A DNA stretch of 39,262 nt from an uncultured Bacteroidia bacterium (GCA_938005475.1 CALLNY010000038.1:1-39262), one strand, 5' to 3'; counted from the stretch's first letter, positions 1 through 9,271 are shown. A program made the numbers and translations. The notes: a model not told the origin generated them from the sequence alone.

Positions 1-1367
1 TTAGTGAATTATCTAATTTTCATAAGGTTTATCAAGGTAAATTGAAAGTTATTGAGTTGGGAATTAAAGATTTAAGAAATGAAAAAGAGATTGCAAATGT
101 TATAACAAAGAATATATCAAAATACTTTAAAGAACAGAAAAAGGATTATCAAGCCATTATCAATGTTTCGTTAGGCACATCGGAGACGCAAGTAGTTTGG
201 CATATTTTAGCGGAAGTAGGAATGTTACCTGACAAAGTCAGGTTTATTAAGGCTTACGATGATGAGGCTAAAACCCCAAAAGAGAAAAGATTTAAAAATT
301 TCTCTATCAAAGAGATACCTACTAATTTAATCTCAAACATCGGTCGAGAATTTAAAATTTTCGAGACTACAACATCTAGACCCAGAGAATTAGTAAATAG
401 AAAAGTAAAAAATTTCCTTACTACGGGATTTGCTATTTTATTGATAGGAGAGAGAGGGACAGGAAAATCTCAAATAGCCAGTGAAGCAAAAGAACAATTA
501 AAGAAATTAGATAAACCTATTCAGGGCAAATTGATAGAAGCAAACTGTGCTTCTTTTGCAGATGATACAATAGCGGAGTCTGAGTTATTTGGTTACGTAA
601 AAGGGGCTTTTACTGGGGCTAATTCAGATAAAAAAGGGCTAATAGAAGAAGCCAAAGAGGGCATTTTGTTTTTAGATGAGATTCACCATTTAAGTAAAAG
701 AGTGCAAGCCAAACTCATGAAAGCTCTGCAAACTAATCAAAACAATGAACTTTCTATAAGACGTTTAGGCGATAATAAAGAAATCAAAGTAAAAGATGTT
801 AGGTTGATTTTTGCTACGAATAAAACGATAGAAGAATTAAGAGAATTGTTACTGCCTGATTTTTATGACAGAATTGTTCAGCACGTGGTAGAAATACCGC
901 CGTTAAGAGAAACACGTGAGGATTTAGAAAAAGACTGGGAAAATATATGGAAACAACTCCAATTCAGCGAACCTATACCTCAAGAAAAATCCCTTATGGA
1001 CTGGCTGAAAACACTTCCTTTATATGGCAATTTCCGGGATTTGCAAAAGATAGCCATGTATTACAATGCATTCAATCAATTTGATGAAGAAACCCAAAAA
1101 CTAATTAGTGAAAAAACTGCTTTCGAGTATGCTAAAAATGAATTTGTAAAATATCATTCTCCTGCTACACCGCAAGTAAACTCAAAATATAACTTTGATA
1201 TTCAAAAAAAAACAAAAGAAATGATAGCGGAATATAAATATGAACTACAAAAATGGGCAGTGAAAGAATTTGGTGGGCGGAAAAAAGCAATAGAACATTT
1301 TCGTGAACTTGGCGATAAAGTTACAGAAAAGACCTTCAATAATTGGAAGAATCGTTATAAGGATTAA
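1..1367 (+). CDS. RtcR-like sigma-54-dependent AAA+ activator with CARF-like sensor domain (5' end off the window)
   Basis: This is a bacterial enhancer-binding protein that would remodel sigma-54 RNA polymerase. The frame is open to base 3, so a TTG at 42 is not a convincing start and the N-terminus lies outside the window. Counting from that TTG, residues 1-100 resemble the RtcR sensor (CARF superfamily), with the pattern DY..I....GT...Q..W..LAE...LP. The AAA+ module follows: Walker A GERGTGKS at 136-143, the sigma-54-contacting GAFTGA at 188-193, Walker B ILFLDEI and an arginine finger in FYDRI. The last 30 residues look like a short helix-turn-helix. RtcR controls RNA-repair genes in Proteobacteria; the target here is unknown. 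It ends tail-to-tail with maeB, sharing bases 1364-1367. Seen: the motifs. Inferred: that the sensor binds an RNA end or cyclic oligonucleotide. Confidence 0.82.
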   Translation, partial: SELSNFHKVYQGKLKVIELGIKDLRNEKEIANVITKNISKYFKEQKKDYQAIINVSLGTSETQVVWHILAEVGMLPDKVRFIKAYDDEAKTPKEKRFKNFSIKEIPTNLISNIGREFKIFETTTSRPRELVNRKVKNFLTTGFAILLIGERGTGKSQIASEAKEQLKKLDKPIQGKLIEANCASFADDTIAESELFGYVKGAFTGANSDKKGLIEEAKEGILFLDEIHHLSKRVQAKLMKALQTNQNNELSIRRLGDNKEIKVKDVRLIFATNKTIEELRELLLPDFYDRIVQHVVEIPPLRETREDLEKDWENIWKQLQFSEPIPQEKSLMDWLKTLPLYGNFRDLQKIAMYYNAFNQFDEETQKLISEKTAFEYAKNEFVKYHSPATPQVNSKYNFDIQKKTKEMIAEYKYELQKWAVKEFGGRKKAIEHFRELGDKVTEKTFNNWKNRYKD

Positions 1368-3679
1368 ATGATATGATATTCATTTTTGGATATTAGGAAA
1401 TCTTTTTTCTGGCAGTCCATAACTGCATAACTGACCATGTTCACTACTTCATCAACACTACTACCAAGTTGTAGAATATGGACAGGCTTTTTTAGTCCGA
1501 GTAAGATAGGTCCCATGACGGTAGCTTTAGTTAATTCTTGAACGAGTTTATAAGCGATGTTACCAGATTCTAGGTCAGGGAAGATGAGTACATTAGCACC
1601 ATCTTGGGCTAGCTTACTGAAAGGGTAACGTTCTTGTAATAAATCGGGGCGTAAAGCAAAATTTGCTTGTACTTCACCATCAATAAGCCAGTGGGGATAT
1701 TTTCTTTGTAGTATTTCTACTGCTTTAATAATCTTTTGAACGGCAGGGCTTTTTCGGTTACTTCCAAAATTAGAATAACTTAATAATGCTATGCGTGGTT
1801 TTATTCCTAAACTTTGTGCTGCTTCAGCTGTTAAACGTGTAATCTCTACTAGCTGCTCGGTTTCAAGATTTTCTTCACGATTGATAGTAGTATCCGCAAA
1901 GAAATAGGTTTCTTTTTGCGTTTGAATGATATGCATACCTGCTAAATATTTCACATCATCGGCAAGTCCAATAATTTGAATAGCTGGTATAATGGTATTT
2001 GGATAATTGGTAGTTAGCCCTGATACCATAGCATCAGCGTGACCTAATTCTACGAGCATAGCCCCATAATAATTACGTTCTCGCATGAGTTTGTAGGCTT
2101 CTACTTGGCTGATACCCTTTCTTTGCCGTTTTTGCCAAAAAATATTGCTGAACTCTTGGAGTTTTTCGGGTTCTTGGCGTGGGTCTATCATTTGTACTTC
2201 CTCTAAATCTAATTCATATTCCTGAATTTTAGTTTTTATAGCCTCCAAATTACCTAACAAAATCGGCGTAGCGATTCCCTCGTCTTTTACTATTTGGGCG
2301 GCTTTTAATATTTTGTAGTTGTCTGCTTCTGCGAATACTACACGTTTTGGAGCTTTTTTAGCTCGTTCCCCTATCAAACGAATTAAATTGTTACTTATTC
2401 CTAAGCGACCTAAAAGTTCTTCACGGTACTTATTCCAATCCTGAATAGGCTTTTGTGCTACACCAGTTTGAATGGCGGCTTTAGCGACAGCAATAGAAAT
2501 TTCCGTAATAAGACGTGGGTCATTAGGTTTGGGGATAAGATATTCTTTACCGAATACGATATTCTTACCACCATAGGCTTCAATGACCAATTCAGGAACG
2601 GGCTCATGGGCTAAATCCGCTAATGCTTTTGCGGCGGCAAGTTTCATTTCTTCGTTGATTTCTGTGGCTCTGACATCTAAGGCTCCTCTAAAAATATAAG
2701 GAAAACCTAATACGTTGTTCACTTGATTAGGATAATCAGACCGCCCCGTTGCAACAATGATATCCTCTCTTGCCGCTACTGCATCAGGGTATGGTATCTC
2801 AGGGTCAGGGTTAGCCATAGCAAATACAATCGGATTGGGTGCCATACTTTTTATCATCTCAGGAGTTAATATATTACCAACGGAAAGCCCCAAAAACATA
2901 TCAGCACCTTTCAGAGCATCGGCAATAGATTGTATATCGGTTCTATCAGTAGCATAAATTTTTTGAAATTCTTTAATGTTATCACGTTGTTTATGGATAA
3001 TTCCTTTACTATCAAATAAAAGAACATTACGAGGATTTACCCCTAAACGACAATATAAGTTTAAGCAAGCAATAGAAGCGGCTCCTGCTCCACTTACAAC
3101 GATGATTAAATCCTCAATTTTTTTGTTAACTAGTTGTACGGCATTGATTAAAGCGGCAGCTGAAATAATGGCTGTTCCATGTTGGTCATCGTGCATAACA
3201 GGGATACTAAGCTCTGCTTTTAAACGCTTTTCTATCTCAAAGCACTCTGGGCTTCTGATATCTTCAAGATTTATACCACCAAAAGTTGGTTCTAATGCTT
3301 TAACTACTTGCACGAAAGTTTCTACATCGGGAGCATTTATTTCAATATCAAAAACATCAATATCTGCAAATTTCTTGAATAGAACGCCTTTTCCTTCCAT
3401 AACGGGCTTTGCGGCTTCTGGTCCTATATTCCCTAATCCCAAAACTGCCGTTCCATTAGAAATAACAGCTACTAAATTACCTTTAACCGTGTATTCGTAT
3501 ACATTTTCTTTGTTAGCCGCAATCTCCCTGCATGGCTCTGCAACCCCTGGTGAGTAGGCAAGTGATAAGTCTCTTTGGGTTGCAACCGATTTTGTAGGTA
3601 CTACCTCTATTTTCCCTTTCTTAGGATGACTATGATACAAAAGGGCATCTTCTCTACGAAAATTCTTATGTTTTGACAT
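1364..3679 (-). CDS. maeB: NADP-dependent malic enzyme with C-terminal phosphotransacetylase-like domain
   Basis: It converts malate to pyruvate plus CO2 with NAD(P) reduction, in the cytoplasm. At 771 aa it has the usual length of the MaeB hybrid class. Residues 1 to about 420 are the malic enzyme part, with SLAYSPGVAEPC, the HDDQHGTA catalytic region and the dinucleotide-binding motif VSGAGAAS. From about residue 430 (IGERAKKAPKRVVFAEAD) to the end is a PTA-like domain, which in studied MaeB proteins binds acetyl-CoA as an allosteric sensor and is not catalytic. The ATG is supported by a TAnnTTTG box 17 bases upstream. The gene stands alone; its stop codon interlocks with that of the convergent sigma-54 activator. 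Confidence 0.95.
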   Translation of the reverse strand: MSKHKNFRREDALLYHSHPKKGKIEVVPTKSVATQRDLSLAYSPGVAEPCREIAANKENVYEYTVKGNLVAVISNGTAVLGLGNIGPEAAKPVMEGKGVLFKKFADIDVFDIEINAPDVETFVQVVKALEPTFGGINLEDIRSPECFEIEKRLKAELSIPVMHDDQHGTAIISAAALINAVQLVNKKIEDLIIVVSGAGAASIACLNLYCRLGVNPRNVLLFDSKGIIHKQRDNIKEFQKIYATDRTDIQSIADALKGADMFLGLSVGNILTPEMIKSMAPNPIVFAMANPDPEIPYPDAVAAREDIIVATGRSDYPNQVNNVLGFPYIFRGALDVRATEINEEMKLAAAKALADLAHEPVPELVIEAYGGKNIVFGKEYLIPKPNDPRLITEISIAVAKAAIQTGVAQKPIQDWNKYREELLGRLGISNNLIRLIGERAKKAPKRVVFAEADNYKILKAAQIVKDEGIATPILLGNLEAIKTKIQEYELDLEEVQMIDPRQEPEKLQEFSNIFWQKRQRKGISQVEAYKLMRERNYYGAMLVELGHADAMVSGLTTNYPNTIIPAIQIIGLADDVKYLAGMHIIQTQKETYFFADTTINREENLETEQLVEITRLTAEAAQSLGIKPRIALLSYSNFGSNRKSPAVQKIIKAVEILQRKYPHWLIDGEVQANFALRPDLLQERYPFSKLAQDGANVLIFPDLESGNIAYKLVQELTKATVMGPILLGLKKPVHILQLGSSVDEVVNMVSYAVMDCQKKDFLISKNEYHII

Positions 3680-3696
3680 TCCGCTTGTTTTGCTTA

Positions 3697-3704
3697 CAAA
3701 AGTA
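3697..3704 (-). promoter_or_regulatory. Bacteroidota -7 promoter element for maeB
   Basis: On the minus strand this reads TACTTTTG, matching TAnnTTTG. It ends 17 bases before the maeB ATG. No exact -33 TTTG is seen at the expected spacing. Confidence 0.5.
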
Positions 3705-3793
3705 CTTAATTTTTTCTCTTTAACATTAAGTTTTAACTAAAAAATCATCAGACTTAAAAAGTATAGAGAACTACAAGTAAAAATAAATGATAA

Positions 3794-5005
3794 TTAAAAT
3801 TTTAAAGCTTTTACTGGCTTAATTTGTTGAATAACATAAGTAGGAATGAACATAGAGAGAGTACAGATGGTAATTACTTGTAAATTTAATAATGCAAAGT
3901 CTTTCCAAGCCCATTGAATAGGTACAGTATAAACGAAATAGGACTCGGGGTCAAAAGTAATAAATTGAAACGTTTCTTGAAGTTTCAGTAATCCGAGCCC
4001 TAATAGATTACCGGTCAATACTCCTACAACAATGATAAGAAATGCGTTGTAAATAAAAATTAAACGGATTTTCAAAGGAGGCATGCCCATAGCTTTGAGT
4101 AGCCCAATCATATAAGTTCGTTCAACCATTCTTACAATAAGTGCCGCTGACATATTGATAATAGCGATTGCTAACAAAAGCACTAAAATAAACCCAACGT
4201 TTTGGTGTTGTAATTTAATCCAATCAAAAATTTCAGGGAATAGTTGTTGAATAGGTCTAGCACGAACCTCCATAGGTAAATCTTTATCCCATTCGCTTGC
4301 GATTTTTTGTAGGTCATGAGGTGAGTTAAGAAAGACATCGTACCCTTCAATTTCTGTGGTATCCCATTTTAACATTTGTTGATTAAGTCTGATTGATGCA
4401 ATGATGATGTTTTGGTCAAACTCAGCAAAACCAGTTTCGTATATTCCTGCAACTTTTACAATTCTCGCTCTTGTATTTTCGCCCAGAAAATAAATTTTTG
4501 CTTTATCATGGGCATTAAGTTGTAAAGCATTAGCAATTTTACGTGAAACCAAAATTTCATAAGGATTTTTTTGTAATAAATCAGGTAGTCTTCCTTCTTT
4601 AATGTAAGATTGAAAAAAATCTTTATTCCAAGTAGTATCTACTCCCTTAATGAGTATACCATCAATAGATTCTTTGGATTTCAGTAGAGCGGGAAGATGA
4701 ATAAAAGGTGTAACCTTTTTTACGATACTTTTATTTAGTAGTTGTTGGGCGTAATCGGCGTTATTTTGGAGGGGTCTTGCTTCGGAGTTTGCTTCAGGTA
4801 AGTAGGCTCCTAATTGAATATGAGAGGCAAAGCCAATCAGTTTACTTTGTATTTCTTCTTCAAAACCGTTTACAACGGAAATAGCAATTTCCATTACTGC
4901 AATTCCAAAAGCAATAGATATTATTGCAAGATAAATTACTAATTTTGAGACACTTTTATTTCCCTGTAAACTAATTCTTTTAGCAAGAAAACTTATAACC
5001 AACAT
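3794..5005 (-). CDS. LolC/LolE-type ABC transporter permease (FtsX/MacB fold)
   Basis: An inner-membrane permease of 403 aa. It has one N-terminal membrane helix (about residues 23-45, LVIYLAIISIAFGIAVMEIA), a large periplasmic domain, and three C-terminal helices around 275-395, the layout of LolC/LolE and other FtsX-fold permeases. The cytoplasmic loop ERTYMIGLLKAMGMPPLKIR matches the coupling region that contacts the ATPase. In the Lol system such permeases extract lipoproteins from the inner membrane with a LolD ATPase, but no ATPase gene lies nearby, so the partner is encoded elsewhere. The ATG is fixed by a -7 box 8 bases upstream. Confidence 0.85.
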   Translation of the reverse strand: MLVISFLAKRISLQGNKSVSKLVIYLAIISIAFGIAVMEIAISVVNGFEEEIQSKLIGFASHIQLGAYLPEANSEARPLQNNADYAQQLLNKSIVKKVTPFIHLPALLKSKESIDGILIKGVDTTWNKDFFQSYIKEGRLPDLLQKNPYEILVSRKIANALQLNAHDKAKIYFLGENTRARIVKVAGIYETGFAEFDQNIIIASIRLNQQMLKWDTTEIEGYDVFLNSPHDLQKIASEWDKDLPMEVRARPIQQLFPEIFDWIKLQHQNVGFILVLLLAIAIINMSAALIVRMVERTYMIGLLKAMGMPPLKIRLIFIYNAFLIIVVGVLTGNLLGLGLLKLQETFQFITFDPESYFVYTVPIQWAWKDFALLNLQVITICTLSMFIPTYVIQQIKPVKALKF

Positions 5006-5013
5006 CCATAAGG

Positions 5014-5021
5014 CAAATATA
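5014..5021 (-). promoter_or_regulatory. -7 promoter element for the LolC/E-like permease
   Basis: Reads TATATTTG on the minus strand and ends 8 bases before the ATG at 5005, implying a very short or absent 5' leader. Confidence 0.55.
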
Positions 5022-5147
5022 CAAAAAAATAATTATCCCCTACTCATGCCTCATACTTGTTACTCATTCCAAATAAAAATGCCGAACTTCTTTATTTAAC
5101 AGTTACTTAAATAACTTTTTCGTTATTAGGATGGGTTTTTGATGCTA

Positions 5148-5603
5148 TTAGTCTCGTGTCCAATAAGTTGTTCTACCAATTAAAGAAAAGCCAATATAAC
5201 CTCTTACTTTAAGCTTTTTATCGTTTTTAGGGTCATCAAATTCCATATAGCAAGAATATTCTTTACCATTTTCAGGGTCATAAATTGTACCATTTTGCCA
5301 ATAACCATCTTTAAATTCAAAATTTTTGATAAGGTTTAAGCCGATAATAGGATTATTTCTTTTGGCTGGATCAGGGTTATGTTTATCTACTTTGGGTTTT
5401 TTGGTGTCTGGGTCAATAGGGTCTTTGAGTTCTACAACCTTACCATAATATTTACCTTCTTTTTTGTAGATCTCTATTTTAGCTTTTTTATTTTCAGTAT
5501 ACCAAAAACCTAATATTTTATCTGCACTGACCTGAGACAAAACAGTTTGTGCTTGTATAAAGAGTATTACAAAGATGAAAGATAATTTTACGATTCCGTT
5601 CAT
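5148..5603 (-). CDS. Secreted DUF2147 protein
   Basis: A small exported protein of 151 aa. Residues 1-23 form a signal peptide ending VLSQ, with likely cleavage near residue 23. The mature part has the DUF2147 pattern: ILGFWYTENKKAKIEIYKKEGKYYGKV near the start, a charged insert with DPDTKKPKVDKHNPDPAKR, an IIGLNLIKNF segment, and the closing GYIGFSLIGRTTYWTR. The family is a small beta-barrel found in Proteobacteria and Bacteroidota; its molecular role is not established. It is probably a monocistronic gene divergent from ettA, with about 156 bases between the two starts. Confidence 0.85.
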   Translation of the reverse strand: MNGIVKLSFIFVILFIQAQTVLSQVSADKILGFWYTENKKAKIEIYKKEGKYYGKVVELKDPIDPDTKKPKVDKHNPDPAKRNNPIIGLNLIKNFEFKDGYWQNGTIYDPENGKEYSCYMEFDDPKNDKKLKVRGYIGFSLIGRTTYWTRD

Positions 5604-5736
5604 AATTTTGTTTTATATAGAAAGATTACTAACAAAAATTGTGCAATTATACACAAAAATTGAAGATTAGAAATATTTTTTAAAACAAAAATTTTTATGA
5701 ATGTTTTGTATTTACTTTTTGATATAATAAAATGAT

Positions 5737-5744
5737 TATTTTTG
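5737..5744 (+). promoter_or_regulatory. -7 promoter element for ettA
   Basis: TATTTTTG, 15 bases before the ATG at 5760. A TTTG at 5718-5721 lies 15 bases upstream of the box, shorter than the usual 19-21, so the -33 assignment is uncertain. Confidence 0.45.
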
Positions 5745-5759
5745 CATAATATTTGTTGA

Positions 5760-7427
5760 ATGGCTGATACTATTATTTATTCTATGTCGGGCGTGGGTAA
5801 GATATATCCCCCCAATAAGCAGGTTTTAAAAGATATTTATTTATCGTATTTTTATGGAGCAAAGATTGGGGTACTGGGTTTGAATGGTTCAGGAAAAAGT
5901 ACTTTACTAAAAATTATGGCTGGCGTTGATAAAGATTATATTGGTGAAGCAGTGTTAACACCCGGTTATACTGTGGGATACCTTCCGCAAGAACCAGAAC
6001 TTGACCCTGAAAAAACTGCAGTTGAAATTGTTAAAGAAGGTGCAAAAGAGATTTATGATTTATTAAATGAATATGATGCAATTTCTGCTAAATTTGCAGA
6101 AGATTTAAGCCCAGAAGAATTTGATAAACTTTTTCAAAAACAAGGAGAAATTCAAGATAAAATAGACGCTTTAGATGCTTGGAGCATAGACCATAAGATT
6201 GAAATAGCTATGAACGCATTAGCCTGCCCTCCGCCCGATAGCTTAGTTAAACATCTATCAGGGGGAGAGAAAAGACGGTTAGCGTTAGCAAGGTTGTTAA
6301 TCCAAAAGCCGGATATATTATTGTTAGACGAGCCTACCAACCATTTAGATGCTTCTTCCATTTCTTGGTTAGAACAACACTTAAAAAATTATCCAGGTAC
6401 TGTTATAGCCGTTACCCATGACCGTTACTTTTTAGATAATGTAGCAGGTTGGATTTTAGAGTTAGATAGAGGTCAAGGTATTCCATGGAAAGGAAATTAT
6501 TCTTCTTGGTTAGAACAAAAACAAGAACGTCTAGCAAGAGAAGAAAAAGCAGAAAGTAAAAAACAAAAAACCCTACAACGTGAATTAGAATGGATTAGGA
6601 TGTCTCCTAAAGCAAAACAAGCCAAAGGTAAAGCCCGTTTGAATGCTTACGAAAAATTAGTTTCCGAAGGAAGCAAAGAAAAAGAACAACAGTTAGAGTT
6701 GTACATCCCCCCAGGACCTCGCCTCGGAGATTTAGTCATTCGTGCAGAAAATATTTCTAAATATTTCGGGGATAGAGTTATTATCAAAGATTTAACGTTT
6801 GATATTCCGAAAGGAGCTATCGTTGGAATCATAGGTCCCAACGGAGCAGGAAAAACTACCCTCTTTAAAATGATTACAGGAAAAGAAAAACCTGATACCG
6901 GTAAATTTGAGGTAGGTCCTACGGTGGTAATAGGTTATGCAGACCAAGAACATTCCGAACTCAACCCTGAACATGATGTCTTCACTGCTATTACCGATGG
7001 AAATGAAACAATAATAATGGGTAACCGTGAAATTAACGGTAGAGCCTATTGTTCTAAATTCAATTTCTCGGGCAACGACCAAACTAAAAAAGTTAAAGTT
7101 TTATCTGGTGGGGAAAGAAATCGGGTACATTTAGCAAGAGTATTACGCTCTGGCGCCAACGTTCTTCTACTAGACGAGCCTACTAATGATATTGATGTCA
7201 ATACTTTAAGAGCTTTAGAAGAAGGAATTGAGAACTTCGGTGGTTCCGCCTTAATTATTTCTCACGATAGATGGTTTTTAGATAGAGTTTGTACGCACAT
7301 CATGGCTTTTGAAGGAGACGGCATCGTAGAATTTTATCAAGGTACTTATTCTGAATATGAAGTATTTAGAGCTAAAAAATATGGTAAAGTAGAAGATAGA
7401 AAAGCTAAATACCGAACAATTAAGTAG
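5760..7427 (+). CDS. ettA: Energy-dependent translational throttle protein EttA (ABC-F ATPase)
   Basis: A soluble ABC-F ATPase of 555 aa, the family's standard length, with two ABC cassettes and no membrane segment. Cassette 1 has Walker A GLNGSGKST and signature LSGGEKRRLALAR; cassette 2 has GPNGAGKTT and LSGGERNRVHLAR, each followed by an LLLDEPTN Walker B. The linker contains the arm region typical of EttA, and the order of motifs matches this subfamily better than Uup or YbiT. In E. coli EttA binds the ribosomal E site and gates the first peptide bond according to the ADP/ATP ratio. It is divergent from the DUF2147 gene. Confidence 0.95.
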   Translation: MADTIIYSMSGVGKIYPPNKQVLKDIYLSYFYGAKIGVLGLNGSGKSTLLKIMAGVDKDYIGEAVLTPGYTVGYLPQEPELDPEKTAVEIVKEGAKEIYDLLNEYDAISAKFAEDLSPEEFDKLFQKQGEIQDKIDALDAWSIDHKIEIAMNALACPPPDSLVKHLSGGEKRRLALARLLIQKPDILLLDEPTNHLDASSISWLEQHLKNYPGTVIAVTHDRYFLDNVAGWILELDRGQGIPWKGNYSSWLEQKQERLAREEKAESKKQKTLQRELEWIRMSPKAKQAKGKARLNAYEKLVSEGSKEKEQQLELYIPPGPRLGDLVIRAENISKYFGDRVIIKDLTFDIPKGAIVGIIGPNGAGKTTLFKMITGKEKPDTGKFEVGPTVVIGYADQEHSELNPEHDVFTAITDGNETIIMGNREINGRAYCSKFNFSGNDQTKKVKVLSGGERNRVHLARVLRSGANVLLLDEPTNDIDVNTLRALEEGIENFGGSALIISHDRWFLDRVCTHIMAFEGDGIVEFYQGTYSEYEVFRAKKYGKVEDRKAKYRTIK

Positions 7428-7680
7428 TTTTACTCTTAAAGTTTTTAAGTAACAAAATGATGCATGGAACTATATAATGTTAAAATTGAATTTTTTACCT
7501 AAGCATTTAAAAACTTTGCTTCGCCGTGCAGTTGTTTTTGATATTAACCTCGCTAATTATCAATCTTTCTTCTCTTTGATGAATTTTGTTCACTTTACCT
7601 AATAATTAAATTGGCAATATATTAAATCTACGAATAACAAGCAAATAAGAAAATGATTAAATTGCGAGCATTTTATTCAT
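7428..7680. other. 253-bp intergenic region with a widely spaced inverted repeat
   Basis: No gene or RNA was recognised. The 11-mer AAAGTTTTTAA at 7438-7448 has its reverse complement TTAAAAACTTT at 7507-7517, leaving a 58-base loop. This is too open for an ordinary intrinsic terminator. Confidence 0.35.
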
Positions 7681-8526
7681 ATGCATTTTTTAATATTGCT
7701 TTTCATCAGTCTATGGTTCCATTATTCAGTTTATGCGCAGTTTCAAAGGTTAGGGGGAGCGAGAGCTCTTGGTTTAAACGGTTGTAATACGGCTTTATCC
7801 GCTGATATATGGGCTCTATTTAGTAATCCTGCTAATATAGGGGGACTAAAAAATCCTGAATTTAGTACCTACTTTGAAAGACGCTATAATATGTCTGAAC
7901 TACAATATTTAGCATTAGCAACAGTTTATCCCTTTAATGACCAACACTTTATCGGAGCCTCTTTTTCAGCGTTTGGTTGGGAATACTACAAAACCAATAT
8001 TATCGGTATCAATTACAGTTATCATTTGCTACGAATAATTCATTTAGGAATACGGTTAAATTATGCGAATACTGTGATTCCCAATTATGGAAATTGGAAT
8101 AGTTTATTAGTGGATATTGGTGGTAATGCTACAATTTCTAAAAAGGTAAATATGGGGTTTAAGGTTATAAATGCTAATCAAGCAGAAATTCTGGGGGATA
8201 AATTACCTAGTGAGATAGCTATTGGTCTTCAATATCAACCCTCTAAAAAAGTAAAAGTTCTGACAGAGTGGAAAAAAAGTCACTTATTTCCTGTAAGTTT
8301 TAATCTAGGATTAGAATATCAACCTACGGAGTATTTATTTTTTTGGACGGGCAGTGCCATAAGTTCTAATCGTTTACCTGCACCGAATAATTATTTTGTT
8401 ACATCAGCTTTTGGTATAGGTTTCTTTTGGCAAAACATTAAATTAGACTTAGCCGCTCAATGGCATGATAGATTAGGTATAACTCCTGCTATATCTTTAG
8501 GATATCAGTTAAAACGAAAAGAATAA
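7681..8526 (+). CDS. PorV/PorQ-family outer-membrane beta-barrel protein
   Basis: An exported protein of 281 aa with a signal peptide at residues 1-20 (ending VYAQ). The mature N-terminus, LGGARALGLNGCNTALSADI followed by WALFSNPANIGGL, is the hallmark of PorV/PorQ-like barrels. The rest alternates short beta strands and aromatic girdle residues. PorV shuttles T9SS cargo to the attachment machinery and PorQ is part of the same outer-membrane complex; this paralogue cannot be assigned to either from sequence alone. Four T9SS-type cargo genes lie elsewhere in the window. No clear TAnnTTTG box precedes it. Confidence 0.75.
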   Translation: MHFLILLFISLWFHYSVYAQFQRLGGARALGLNGCNTALSADIWALFSNPANIGGLKNPEFSTYFERRYNMSELQYLALATVYPFNDQHFIGASFSAFGWEYYKTNIIGINYSYHLLRIIHLGIRLNYANTVIPNYGNWNSLLVDIGGNATISKKVNMGFKVINANQAEILGDKLPSEIAIGLQYQPSKKVKVLTEWKKSHLFPVSFNLGLEYQPTEYLFFWTGSAISSNRLPAPNNYFVTSAFGIGFFWQNIKLDLAAQWHDRLGITPAISLGYQLKRKE

Positions 8527-8552
8527 TTTTGCTGTATGAAAAAATTTATTTG

Positions 8553-8560
8553 TAACTTTG
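8553..8560 (+). promoter_or_regulatory. Promoter of the NRDE protein / nuclease-fold operon
   Basis: -7 box TAACTTTG, with a TTTG at 8528-8531 placed 21 bases upstream. The box ends 9 bases before the ATG at 8570. Upstream alternative starts such as the TTG at 8558 overlap the box and can be excluded. Confidence 0.6.
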
Positions 8561-8569
8561 CAATCGTTA

Positions 8570-9271
8570 ATGTGCACCGTAACTTACTATCCTAAAAATG
8601 ACGGTTTTATTTTAACACATATTAGAGACGAAAAAATCTGGCGTCCTATTGCCTATCCCCCTCAAAAATACGAAAATCAATTTATCTATCCTATTGACCC
8701 GCAAGGTAATGGAACATGGATTTTAGATTATGAATTAGGTACTATTTCTTTACTAAATGGCGGTTTCATAAAACATAAACCTAATCCCCCTTATAAAAAG
8801 AGCCGTGGTTTAATATTAAAGGAATTTTCTTTATATTTTCCCCAAACTTTTCATCAGTACATCCAAAGCTGTGATTTAATTGGCATAGAACCTTTCACAA
8901 TTATTTCGGTTGCATGGAATAATGTATTAGAACTCAATATTTATGTATGGGACGGTAAAGATTTATATATAATTCCTAAAAATCCCCAAAAAGCTTTTAT
9001 ATGGTCCGCTGTGACAGTTTATCCAGTAGAGATTATCAAAGAAAGAGAAAACTGGTGGTCCCAATGGGTTCAGGAGCATGTAGATGCAAGTCATGAAGAA
9101 ATTTTGAGTTTTCATTTACATGGTGGGAATGGCGATCAACGCGCTAATATGGCAATGGTTGTACCTGGAGAAGTGCAAACCGTTAGCATTTCTCAAGCTG
9201 TACGCCTCAAAAATCAAAGAATATTTATTTATAAAGATTTAGTTAATCCAATTCAAAAAATTATAGTATGA
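8570..9271 (+). CDS. NRDE (TANGO2) family protein
   Basis: A cytosolic-type protein of 233 aa with no signal peptide. It starts Met-Cys-Thr, as in TANGO2 relatives, which have an Ntn-hydrolase-like fold with Cys at position 2. The family motif appears as HIRDE (residues 17-21), with Ile replacing the usual Asn of NRDE. GTWILDYELGTISLLNGG matches the following G.W.g......LLNg region. The ATG at 8570 is preferred because an upstream TTG overlaps the promoter and would bury Cys2. Substrate unknown; human TANGO2 is linked to lipid and haem handling. Its stop overlaps the next gene by ATGA, so the two are translationally coupled. Confidence 0.8.
   Translation: MCTVTYYPKNDGFILTHIRDEKIWRPIAYPPQKYENQFIYPIDPQGNGTWILDYELGTISLLNGGFIKHKPNPPYKKSRGLILKEFSLYFPQTFHQYIQSCDLIGIEPFTIISVAWNNVLELNIYVWDGKDLYIIPKNPQKAFIWSAVTVYPVEIIKERENWWSQWVQEHVDASHEEILSFHLHGGNGDQRANMAMVVPGEVQTVSISQAVRLKNQRIFIYKDLVNPIQKIIV

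Noticed and set aside
42-44. TTG at 42 as the start of the sigma-54 activator
   Set aside because: The frame remains open to the window edge and the sensor domain would be cut, so the gene is treated as 5'-partial.
2757-3557. Open frames on the plus strand opposite maeB
   Set aside because: They are antisense shadows of a strongly conserved gene and have no promoter box or recognisable domain.
6152-7082. Minus-strand open frames inside ettA
   Set aside because: The ABC-F motifs prove the plus-strand reading; the shadows encode no known motif.
7438-7517. 11-bp inverted repeat after ettA as an intrinsic terminator
   Set aside because: The loop is 58 bases, the stem is AT-rich, and no U-tract follows the second arm.
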